Below are positions 1 to 9,372 of a stretch of 64,000 bases of DNA, in pieces. Where the stretch lies: the NCBI GenBank assembly GCA_944472135.2, contig OX235264.1, positions 123,719,809 to 123,783,808 of the forward strand. The letters run 5' to 3'. Numbering within the stretch: position 1 is the first letter of the stretch; every line of letters begins with the position of its first letter. The stretch comes from Trichobilharzia regenti. Lineage: Eukaryota; Platyhelminthes; Trematoda; Strigeidida; Schistosomatidae. The notes under the pieces were generated by a model, which ran no database searches, was not told where the DNA came from, and was given only the letters and a program-made list of their open reading frames with translations. The position numbers and the translations under genes were made by a program.

Positions 1-840
1 GTAATCTGTTCATTAGGACGCATGCATACATATATAATGTTCATAAAGATGTATGTGGAGACCTATTGGAAGCACTCATTAAGAAAGCTAGGGAGATGGA
101 ATATGGGGTACGAACATGTCTGGTACCAAGCAGTATATTTGCGGTAGCCATAATAATCATATTCTCAGAGCTTAACATCAAAAAAGGAGGGAGGGTGGCG
201 TTAGCTGATCAGTAGATATGGTGGGGGTCACTAAGGTGAATCGCCCCATTCTGCAGGAACAGCAATATACAAATTAAAGGCTCGAGATATTTCTGATTTT
301 TATGAGGGCTTAGATCTTTATCTTGAAAAAGATAATAATGAACGCCTTGACAGATCATGCTTCTACCTTTAAATATATACCATTCGCTCAGCCTATTGTT
401 GAGATGCGACCATGTGGGATCTGCACAGATTTATGGGGCATCTTATAAATCAACTTGCTGTCCATTGTCGGATCTTTAAATACCACTTCACAATGTCTTA
501 TCTCATTCATTTTCTAATAACGTCTTTACTTAATCCTCATTGTATCCCATTAAACCTAACATTTTATAGCTCTTTATGAATTTGATTCGACTTATTCTAT
601 TCCTATTCTCTGTGAGGTACGGTTGTGCACCAAATGCACAAAAAGCATAAAATAAAAAAACAGACATAAGGAAAAAATGTATTAAAACCAAAAGTGGACA
701 TCATGATAGTACGAACTACGCTGGTAGCATTATACATTGCAAATGAACGTTGTCAGCCTAGGGAGTTTTCTATATTAATGCATTTATTAGTGATACTTGC
801 ACTTACCCATTTCATTACACTTTATTGATTCACCTTAGCA
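1..840. other. No recognisable gene
   Basis: AT-rich sequence with stops in all frames and no domain, repeat family or terminal structure that I can recognise. Confidence 0.4.
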
Positions 841-1175
841 CTTTTACTTTTCTAAAAACAGCTTTCAATCCGTTGTAAACGTTGTACTTACCTCAATATT
901 GGTTGGTTATCGTATGCCGACAACCACGGGATGAAAACGAAACGAAGTCGATTTTCCCGCTCAACCTGGAGGACAATTGTACAATTCAATAACTATACAG
1001 CCTAGTTCAGACAATGTGTATTTATATATATATCAAATATTTAACTGTTGAAACATTATTAACTTGTAGACAATCTACGATTTGATATTATATCATACTT
1101 GATCGTGCCTGTAAAAATGGCATGCATTTTCATGTAAATTTATATGTTTATATGAGAATATATATTATTATTATA
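841..1175 (+). repeat. Dispersed repeat, matches 13.27-13.45 kb and 14.15-14.29 kb
   Basis: The first part (about 850-1015) is nearly the same as 13275-13445, including the shared block around 'ccacgggatgaaaacg'. The second part (1037-1172) matches 14153-14290 and ends in the tail motif 'cattttcatgtaaattta' followed by ATT repeats. The same tail occurs near 2370 and 16100. I read it as non-coding 3' sequence of a CR1-like retroposon family, an inference from the repeated tail and its neighbours. Confidence 0.5.
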
Positions 1176-1195
1176 TTACACGTGATAAGCTAAGG

Positions 1196-1636
1196 ATGGA
1201 AAGTATCCAACGATATTTTACCTCAAAACTACTTGGCTCAGATTGTACGAAAGACTACATCTCATGCTGCATGATCCTAAAACTGGACACACGTTTGACA
1301 AGGCGACTTATTATAAACGTAATATTCTTCTTTAAGGTCCTTCACAAGATATCTTTCTCAGGTAACAGGGACATACGATTCGCACAGGAAGGTTCTTACG
1401 ATCTGCGTAACCAAACTTCCACAGTGACAACTCATTCTTTTAGGTCAACACTCCGTGAAAACTTCTTTACAGTCATGTATTCTAAAATATGGAATAGCCT
1501 GCCCCTAGATGTCAGAACTTGCTCTTCGGTTACAAGCTTCAAACGCTCTCTGCATAGACTGTTTCACTCTACTGATTATATCAATAAACTATTTACTCCT
1601 AGAACGAATCAATCACTAATCTACTACAGCACCTAA
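1196..1636 (+). pseudogene. CR1-like reverse transcriptase C-terminal fragment
   Basis: An open frame of 146 codons. Its second half has the pattern found after the polymerase domain of CR1/Jockey-type ORF2 proteins: a conserved-looking stretch ending in WNSLP, then DVRTCSSVTSFKRSL. This matches the usual 'W N x L P x x V ... S F K x x L' C-terminal signature. The polymerase core is absent upstream, so this is a 5'-truncated copy. No intact start is expected. Confidence 0.6.
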
Positions 1637-2559
1637 AAGACGCACTTCAACACCCTTTGAAAACTAAAAAATATATATAAACTAGCACCATGGATGCATA
1701 AAGGCTTAGTACGGAACATACAGGATTATATTACCCTTATAAATGGGACGTGTCACTATACTGTGACCTTCAAACGCTTGCTATATAAACTGTTTTATCC
1801 CAAAGACTATCCCTACCAGAACCCATTACTTATTTCTAAAACGCATCAGTCATTAGAACACTAAAACGCTCAGACTCAATAATACACACCATGACACTAA
1901 ATAAACTCTAAGACTTCTCATAAATACGTGAAAAGACAAATAAAATTCGGGTAAACTTTTACTAATGTATAATATTCAATTGCAATAAACATTTATATAT
2001 GCATGAAATATTAAATGTCCTTTTCATGTTCATATACTTCCTCTTTTTGGTACTCTGCTACTCCTATTCATCTTCTGGTCGAGGTAGAAAAACCCTGCAT
2101 CTAAACTGAAATGAGGATTAATTCCAAACCATCTATCTCATAACCACTCAAATTCCATGAACGATCCAATTCTATCATTTGAAGACGCTGGCGAACATGC
2201 TGTAAATGAGTATTCATGATCTGAAATGAAGAAGCAACTGGTTTTCGAACAATTTTCAACATTCTACTCAACTTACATGTACAGCCCGCCATGCAGACAC
2301 AAATGGCGCAAATGGAGAATTCTGGAATCGACCTTGGCACCATTCGATGCAGTAAAACATCTTAACATTTTCATGTAAATTTGTGTTTATATGAAATTAT
2401 AAATTATTATCATGATTGACTTCAAGCTTTTTTCCCAGATATCTGTATTACATTCATCGGATGTCTGGGTATTTTGTTAATGCGAAGACAGTATTTCTAT
2501 ATCTCTTTATGTGCTCTACAAACGGACTTTATAGCAGACTGTTCCGACTGACTCTAATG
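1637..2559. other. Non-coding, retroposon debris
   Basis: No convincing gene. A retroposon tail ('cattttcatgtaaatttg', about 2369-2415) is present on the plus strand. The 80-codon minus-strand frame at 2101-2343 has no recognisable domain. Confidence 0.4.
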
Positions 2560-3130
2560 TCAGAAAGAACAACCAAACTTTAAATTCACCATGCACCAAA
2601 TCGTGTGTAATTTATATAATAACTTATCCATGCCTGTACAATTGGTATGTTCCTGCATGAACAGGAAGAAATATATTATATATTTGTAACTTAGACATAC
2701 CGTGCTTCCTGAATCTTGCTGGTTTTCTGTATTTAGTGGTGAGAAAGGCAGAGAGCAGAGTACCATTCCATGGTCACTGCTGGAAAATCTATTACCGACA
2801 TAGGTGGATACTGGGATTGTGTCATAACAAAACACAAGGTCCAGCATGTTGTCACCACGAGTAGGTGTCTAGACGTGTTGTTGTCATCCATAACAGTCGA
2901 TAGGGGCAAGTAATTCCTCGAAGCGTTGGGGGCCGGAACTACTTAACCAATTGACTTCTAGAAGATTGAAGTTCCCTGTAATTATTTTGTAATTAGCACT
3001 AAACAAGGAGTCGTGTGCAAACGATTTAGCTAATAACGCATCAGTTTCTTGTGTTGCGCTTGGTGCTCGATAAACACAGCCTATGAGAAGTTTGCACTTA
3101 TCTTCATGTAAGACAACTCAGAGTGAGTCA
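2560..3130 (-). pseudogene. CR1-like AP-endonuclease domain fragment
   Basis: Read on the minus strand from about 3125 downward, this encodes the second half of an exonuclease-endonuclease-phosphatase domain. It starts with a CVYRAPS block, continues through a GNFNL block and an LDLVF block, and ends with the catalytic-type SSDHGMV motif, the SDH box of retrotransposon endonucleases. There is at least one in-frame stop (near 2875). The 95-codon open part at 2560-2847 is the C-terminal piece. A related intact domain lies at 14959-15627. The copy is truncated and inactive. Confidence 0.7.
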
Positions 3131-3135
3131 GGTAT

Positions 3136-3504
3136 TGTCAATGTAGTTGAAGATTGAACGATCAATTCATGGTTGTTTGCTCAAAACCAACTTCCCCATT
3201 TTTCGCGCAGGCATCGATACACCAGTCATCGTCTGATCGGTCGCCGTTCAGAAAGAAGTCAGACCGAAACTGTCGGAAGTAATATTGTGATTTATTATTG
3301 TAATATTTGTCCATAGACCTTAGTTAAAGCTTAATTTTAAAGCTGCCTATATGTTGGTGTTACAATAAAAAATTCTTGAGTAGCCAATCGGTGTTTTGGT
3401 TTTGCGTCCATTATTACTAAGCGTTTCTGAGAAACTTCAAGGAACAGCGTGAGTCCCAGCGTAGCAAGAGCTGGGCACTGACGGTTTACGGGACTTTTCT
3501 GACA
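3136..3504 (+). mobile_element. Diverged solo LTR of the Bel/Pao family, opposite orientation
   Basis: This 369-bp segment is an inverted, diverged copy of the LTRs at 4230, 7870 and 11512. It starts with 'tgtcaatgtagttgaag' and ends with 'ttctgaca'. It contains the same polyadenylation-type 'caataaaaaattcttga' region. Flanks are 'ggtat' and 'tgtac', so any target duplication has decayed. No internal sequence is attached, hence a solo LTR or a single-LTR remnant. Confidence 0.8.
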
Positions 3505-4224
3505 TGTACCTTATTCAGTATTTCGTCTTCCATTTTACTAGCTACGAATGAGTTGTATATATGTATATGGGACATCCTTCACCACGCTTGCATTCTCTAT
3601 GTGCAGGGTGCACAGTGTAATCATCGATACCTATATGCACATCAAGTACAGAGGATGAGCACCATTATTCAGTAATCAGAGCTACAGTATGCTTGGCGAT
3701 TATTAATAATATCCTTAGTTCAGATATCTTATTGATTAAGGAACGTGGATTAATTAGCAATATCGTGAATAAGTCACGGGATACTACAAACTGGCTTAAA
3801 ATGTCACCATAACCTAAATCTATTTGTGCGTCAGCACCAAAAGAGTTTACAAATTATAGCGGTGTCGGATTGGGTGTCTGTACATCAGAGTTTGTCTGCA
3901 ATGAGGTGCTCCTAGGTGCCATGGGTCATACCAGTGACTCGAGACACCTGAAAAATTTACCACGTGTTCCTGCATATAAGGGTAGCAGAGGATCGGCCTA
4001 GGTTGACGGTTTAAAGCCATAGCACCAAAAAGTCTACCCGTCCAACTGCTATTCGTCATACTGGTACACACCTTCGTGTTGTTTTCATAATTAAAAGGAA
4101 TTGTGAGGGAAGGTGCTTTGACTGCAAGACCTTAGGAGTCTTGGAGCCTGACCTTCTATAAGGCAAAGCATGCGGGAAACTTCCGGATATGCCTGTGTTT
4201 CGAGAAAGGTTTTTCGTAGCAAGT
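3505..4224. other. Region left of the LTR array; part of an interrupted minus-strand frame
   Basis: Mostly unassigned. From 4224 down to about 4057 the minus strand is open. It continues in the same frame as 12036-11877 once the LTR array and one copy of its target duplication are removed. This suggests the array landed in a pre-existing coding-like sequence, perhaps a retroposon ORF1. The 74-codon minus frame at 3847-4071 has no recognised domain. Confidence 0.45.
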
Positions 4225-4229
4225 GATGG
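4225..4229. repeat. Target-site duplication, left copy (GATGG)
   Basis: Five bases immediately before the outer LTR start. They are identical to 11872-11876 immediately after the last LTR. A 5-bp duplication is normal for LTR retrotransposon integrases. Confidence 0.85.
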
Positions 4230-4589
4230 TGTCAGTTACGTCTCGTAAACCGTTAATGCTCAGCTCTTGCTACGCTCGGGCTCACGTTGTTCCTTGAAGT
4301 TTCTCAGAAACGCTTAGTTATAACGGACGAAAAATCCAAAAGACCAATTGGTGGCTCGTGGATTCTTTATTGTTACACCAACATATAAAAATAATATTTG
4401 AACTAAGGTCTGTGAACAAATATTACAATAATAAATCACAATTTTACTTCTGATGGTTTACTGCTGACTTCTTTCTGAACAGCGACCGATGAGACGATGA
4501 CTGTCGTATTGATGCCTCCGCGAAAATTGGGGAAGTTGGTTTGAGCAAACAACCATGAATTGATCGTTCAATCTTCAACTACATTGACA
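4230..4589 (-). repeat. LTR copy 1 (3' LTR of the array)
   Basis: Plus-strand termini are 'tgtcagtt' and 'cattgaca', giving the TG...CA ends and a short TGTCA/TGACA inverted repeat. It is nearly identical to the copies at 7870 and 11512. The minus strand contains an 'acaataaagaatccac' polyadenylation-type signal. On the minus strand it is preceded by a purine-rich stretch (4590-4625). Confidence 0.9.
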
Positions 4590-5731
4590 CTCTCCGGCAA
4601 AAAAGGATCTATTCCTTTTTACCATCACAACCAATACACGTTGACTTGGATGCCATTGCGAGAACCTGGGTCACACGGACAGAGCTGAAATGGAAAACAA
4701 ACAGAAAAGCCAACACACCACAAGCACACCCACAGCATAACCTCACACATCAATGACGACCTGCGCCTTCCAGTCAAAGGCATCCTCTTGCAACACAATC
4801 GCCACTTGCTAGAATGACTCTTGCAGAATGCAACGTGATCATAGCAGCACCCCACGATACTCTACGCTCATCCTCTTATCTACTCACTACCAATTACCAC
4901 TGCAATCGCTTGTCACTCATTCTGCCTCAGTTCTAGTAACGGTGACGCATGCGAGCCTCAGTCGTTTACATTATTTCTCCCCGGCGTGTGGGACTGCAGC
5001 TAACAATTATCTCCGTATGCATTTCATTCTCAGCAATAGCACAGCCTCCCCGGCGTATACGACCCATTTGCTGTCCTTAACATCAATCAATTCATTCATG
5101 GACGTAGAAGACTAGAAACAACTTCAGAAGTAATCACGACGAAAATTTTAACAAAATTACGCAATAACAACAAGATACGAAAACAACAAGTAAACACAAT
5201 GAATCCAAAATACACCAATTGATATGACACACCACACGTATATACAAACAGTACAAACAAACTCGCAGACCGTGTCTCGATGGAATTCCTTTGAATAATC
5301 GCAGGACTTACACCAGTACGCCTACAACCCTTCACAGTTTGACGATTGTAATTTGTGGAATGTGCGGACAAAAACAAGATTAACCAACAATTACAATAAT
5401 TGGAACTCACGCAATTATTTAACACAAACATATGTACAATCAATACATCAAAGTGGTGGATTCTGCCTTGACGAACTACCCTTGAAAAACTGTAGGACTT
5501 ACAGCACTACGCCTACATTCCTTCTCAGGTTGATGATCCAAGTGGAAGTCGTCCGGACACAAACAGTATTACCAACAGCTAGATGACAGATGATATCAAT
5601 TCAGTGTATACAACATGAACATATGTACAAAATCACACACCAAGCATATTGGACTGCTCATTGATGCGCTACCCTTTGAAGAATTGTAGGACTTACAGCA
5701 GTACGCCTACAACCCTTCTCAGGTTGACGCT
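4590..5731. other. Unit A, sequence downstream of gag
   Basis: About 1.1 kb between the gag stop and the 3' LTR where pol would be expected. No protease, reverse transcriptase, RNase H or integrase motif is visible in any frame. The purine-rich strand just before the LTR (4590-4625, minus) could serve as polypurine tract. Open frames on either strand here are short and uninformative. Confidence 0.65.
5169..5730. repeat. Three ~191-bp tandem repeats (unit A)
   Basis: Recognisable cores lie at 5289-5345, 5479-5536 and 5670-5729, spaced about 190 bp apart. Each holds the block 'gtacgcctaca' or a near variant. Read on the minus strand, every repeat contains TGTAAGTCC, a sequence like a splice donor. 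The repeats diverge by roughly a fifth. The array is duplicated in unit B. Confidence 0.75.
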
Positions 5732-7687
5732 CTAGGTTGGAAAATCGTTGCAGAGTTCATTTCCTGACTTCCTTCTATCAGCTATATCTTCAAATCTGAA
5801 CGGCAACTCGCTCATGTCATTGTATCGTAGAATATAGATGACGAACAAACATACGACGTATCTGGTCAACCAAGCGTAGAAACAGAGTAATTTACACCAA
5901 AGATAATAGCATTCAAATAGTAACTTGAAACTAGAAATGCCTTTATTCGTGCACGTCAATTTAACAATTACTCTCTCGTTTACACTTGGCTTACCCTCAC
6001 TAAACTGAGCAATATCTTTCGTACTTTCAAATGCACCAATATTATCATAGTCATTGCACAAGATACTTGAGTTGATGGGCGTCTGTTTCATTGTGGATGG
6101 CAGCACCAACGACGACTGATTGATACCAGTTGATGAAGTTATCGGTGGATCAGAAGGTGTTGTTGCTCGGCTTTCAGAAATTTGTCTACCTGCCAGACTA
6201 CCACCACTGCCGTCTTTTACTATCAGCTCAGGCTTAGCACTGGCATCTGATGATAGGTGGGCTACATGCTGATCAATCACACTGACGGTCTCACAAGTAT
6301 GCGTGCCTTCTACAACTGCACCTGCATTTATTTCTACTTCACCTTCAAGTTGTACAGAACCTTTGTTCAACTCAGCAGTAGTAGGCATATCCCTCATCTC
6401 ATCATGATCAACCAAAGACAAATCTGCACTATCATGATCATTATCACGAATATTCACTTTACCGTCAACTTTATCATTTTCAAACTCTTTAATAACAGAA
6501 GTAGACAATTTTGGTTCCTCCTCGCAAATCCTAAAACGTTTTATAACTTCACTCTGACTAGTAATACCTTGTAAACTTATGGAGCCAGAACTGGACTCTG
6601 AAGCAGTAACTCTATTCTGTGACACTCTATTAAACAATGGCTTACCAGTTGCAACTACAGACTTCTTCACCGCACCGTGATCGTCACACAATTCGGAGTC
6701 AGGCCTGGAGTTCACTTTTAGCTTATCACTGAACTTGCTCACTGTTTCACAGTTTACATTTGTATGCACCTCTTGCAAACGTGTAAAATACAACCGTGTT
6801 TGTCTTGCCTCTTGTAACTTATCTGTTGACGATGTACTACGAAACGTGTTACACTCACTAGGTCTAAATGCATTACTGGATATCATGGAGCCTTCTCGAT
6901 ATCCACCTCTCTGAGGCCTACTCGTCATCAATGATTGCGTTTTACCCTCAGACTGCTCTATTCTAGGGGTGAGATTCAATATACTGGCAAACTTGCTCAT
7001 CGATTGATTGACACTATCTTTTACTAGTTTCAGGATATCATCAAATTTTGGATCGATATCCTCTTCCTCCATACGGGAGCTTATCTTCACCCACTCCCTT
7101 TGCAGTCGAGTAGGTAGGCGTCTCGCAATTACCTCTAGGACTGAGCTGGAGTTGAGGTCACTCATGCAATTCATAGAAATCAAGGTATTCTTATAAGTCA
7201 TAAGATTATCTAAAAACTCAGTAAGTGCCTTGGAGTCATCTTGTAGTTGACTGCCGTTACCTTTGACAGCTTCGTATACGTTCCTTACAATCATTGAAGG
7301 TCTTCCAAACCTTTGACGTAATATGCTCATAGCCTCAGCGTAGCCCTCTTTTGGCTTCATAAACTTACAGCACTGTATAGCTCTTGAAGCATCTCCAGTG
7401 CAATATCTCATCAAATACATTAACTTCAATTCATCACTTAATAGAAAACTACTCAGCATGATCTCAAACTCCTTTACAAATTGTAAATAATCAGCCGGGT
7501 TTCCATCAAAACATCGTGGCTCAAATCTGGGGAGTTTGATGTTCCTATTATCCCTGAACGGCGAAACAGTAACATCAACCATGTCATGCTTAACATTAGA
7601 CACATCGTTACAATTAACAGACAAGTCACCATGACTTACCTTCCTGTTTGCATCCAAGACACTCTGTCCCTTCTTTGACCCAGGCAT
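5732..7687 (-). CDS. gag: Bel/Pao Gag-like protein, copy A (651 aa)
   Basis: Intact open frame starting at an ATG about 180 bases inside the 5' LTR of its unit. Residues about 51-230 have the look of the DUF1759 / Pao-type Gag region: a KLPRF...CFDGNP block at 51-64, then DYLQFVKEFE, later the YAEAM...L..RFG pattern near 115-130. The middle (250-580) is Ser/Thr/Asp-rich and low in complexity. I see no CCHC zinc knuckle. The last 65 residues are unusual: a strongly hydrophobic, Cys/Tyr/Leu-rich stretch at about 585-622 that looks membrane-spanning. That suggests a fusion of gag to sequence near the 3' end of a longer parent. A consensus AAG|GTAAGT donor overlaps codon 17. Confidence 0.8.
   Translation of the reverse strand: MPGSKKGQSVLDANRKVSHGDLSVNCNDVSNVKHDMVDVTVSPFRDNRNIKLPRFEPRCFDGNPADYLQFVKEFEIMLSSFLLSDELKLMYLMRYCTGDASRAIQCCKFMKPKEGYAEAMSILRQRFGRPSMIVRNVYEAVKGNGSQLQDDSKALTEFLDNLMTYKNTLISMNCMSDLNSSSVLEVIARRLPTRLQREWVKISSRMEEEDIDPKFDDILKLVKDSVNQSMSKFASILNLTPRIEQSEGKTQSLMTSRPQRGGYREGSMISSNAFRPSECNTFRSTSSTDKLQEARQTRLYFTRLQEVHTNVNCETVSKFSDKLKVNSRPDSELCDDHGAVKKSVVATGKPLFNRVSQNRVTASESSSGSISLQGITSQSEVIKRFRICEEEPKLSTSVIKEFENDKVDGKVNIRDNDHDSADLSLVDHDEMRDMPTTAELNKGSVQLEGEVEINAGAVVEGTHTCETVSVIDQHVAHLSSDASAKPELIVKDGSGGSLAGRQISESRATTPSDPPITSSTGINQSSLVLPSTMKQTPINSSILCNDYDNIGAFESTKDIAQFSEGKPSVNERVIVKLTCTNKGISSFKLLFECYYLWCKLLCFYAWLTRYVVCLFVIYILRYNDMSELPFRFEDIADRRKSGNELCNDFPT
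7634..7639 (-). promoter_or_regulatory. Consensus splice donor near the gag start (unit A)
   Basis: On the minus strand the sequence is AAG followed by GTAAGT, a perfect match to the metazoan 5' splice site. It lies about 50 bases after the gag ATG. It could generate a spliced subgenomic RNA, but no transcript evidence is available here. The unit B copy is at 11275-11280. Confidence 0.4.
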
Positions 7688-7869
7688 TGTTGAAATTGAC
7701 CCAATTCCAAAAAGGTTCCAGATATTGCTTGTTCAAAGAGGACCTGACCGGCACCAGAAAAGATGAACGGTGTCTATCCAAACTTTCACCAACTGTCTGA
7801 ATCTGACAGAATCTGTTTCTACCGTCAGAAACTGATTCACCATCAGAAACTGACTTAACCATCAGAAAC
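7688..7869 (-). other. Leader between 5' LTR and gag (unit A)
   Basis: Contains three or four short direct copies of a 16-18 bp motif including 'accatcagaaactga' beside the LTR end. A tRNA primer-binding site should lie here, but I cannot match it to a specific tRNA. Unit B (11329-11511) is the same except for one extra base in this repeat. Confidence 0.6.
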
Positions 7870-8230
7870 TGTCAGTCACGTCTCGTAAACCGTTAATGCT
7901 CAGCTCTTGCTACGCTCGGGCTCGCGTTGTTCCTTGAAGTTTCTCAGAAACGCTTAGTTATAACGGACGAAAAATCCAAAAGACCAATTGGTGGCTCGTG
8001 GATTCTTTATTGTTACACCAACATATAAAAATAATATTTGAACTAAGGTCTGTGAACAAATATTACAATAATAAATCACAATTTTACTTCTGATGGTTTA
8101 CTGCTGACTTCTTTCTGAACAGCGACCGATGAGACGATGACTGTCGTATTGATGCCTCCGCGAAAATTGGGGAAGTTGGTTTTGAGCAAACAACCATGAA
8201 TTGATCGTTCAATCTTCAACTACATTGACA
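7870..8230 (-). repeat. LTR copy 2 (shared middle LTR)
   Basis: 361 bp, with one base more than the others in a T run near 8180. It acts as 5' LTR for unit A and 3' LTR for unit B. It differs from copy 1 at only a few positions, such as 'ctcgcg' in place of 'ctcacg'. Confidence 0.9.
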
Positions 8231-9372
8231 CTCTCCGGCAAAAAAGGATCTATTCCTTTTTACCATCACAACCAATACACGTTGACTTGGATGCCATTGC
8301 GAGAACCTGGGTCACACGGACAGAGCTGAAATGGAAAACAAACAGAAAAGCCAACACACCACAAGCACACCCACAGCATAACCTCACACATCAATGACGA
8401 CCTGCGCCTTCCAGTCAAAGGCATCCTCTTGCAACACAATCGCCACTTGCTAGAATGACTCTTGCAGAATGCAACGTGATCATAGCAGCACCCCACGATA
8501 CTCTACGCTCATCCTCTTATCTACTCACTACCAATTACCACTGCAATCGCTTGTCACTCATTCTGCCTCAGTTCTAGTAACGGTGACGCATGCGAGCCTC
8601 AGTCGTTTACATTATTTCTCCCCGGCGTGTGGGACTGCAGCTAACAATTATCTCCGTATGCATTTCATTCTCAGCAATAGCACAGCCTCCCCGGCGTATA
8701 CGACCCATTTGCTGTCCTTAACATCAATCAATTCATTCATGGACGTAGAAGACTAGAAACAACTTCAGAAGTAATCACGACGAAAATTTTAACAAAATTA
8801 CGCAATAACAACAAGATACGAAAACAACAAGTAAACACAATGAATCCAAAATACACCAATTGATATGACACACCACACGTATATACAAACAGTACAAACA
8901 AACTCGCAGACCGTGTCTCGATGGAATTCCTTTGAATAATCGCAGGACTTACACCAGTACGCCTACAACCCTTCACAGTTTGACGATTGTAATTTGTGGA
9001 ATGTGCGGACAAAAACAAGATTAACCAACAATTACAATAATTGGAACTCACGCAATTATTTAACACAAACATATGTACAATCAATACATCAAAGTGGTGG
9101 ATTCTGCCTTGACGAACTACCCTTGAAAAACTGTAGGACTTACAGCACTACGCCTACATTCCTTCTCAGGTTGATGATCCAAGTGGAAGTCGTCCGGACA
9201 CAAACAGTATTACCAACAGCTAGATGACAGATGATATCAATTCAGTGTATACAACATGAACATATGTACAAAATCACACACCAAGCATATTGGACTGCTC
9301 ATTGATGCGCTACCCTTTGAAGAATTGTAGGACTTACAGCAGTACGCCTACAACCCTTCTCAGGTTGACGCT
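8231..9372. other. Unit B, sequence downstream of gag
   Basis: Near-identical duplicate of 4590-5731. Again no pol domain. It includes the three ~191-bp repeats with cores at about 8930-8986, 9120-9177 and 9311-9370. Confidence 0.65.

Noticed and set aside
4828..5115. Open frames of 95, 115, 77, 105 and 62 codons repeated in both LTR-array units.
   Set aside because: They lie in LTR-proximal non-coding sequence or opposite gag. They repeat only because the whole unit is duplicated. No domain is visible.
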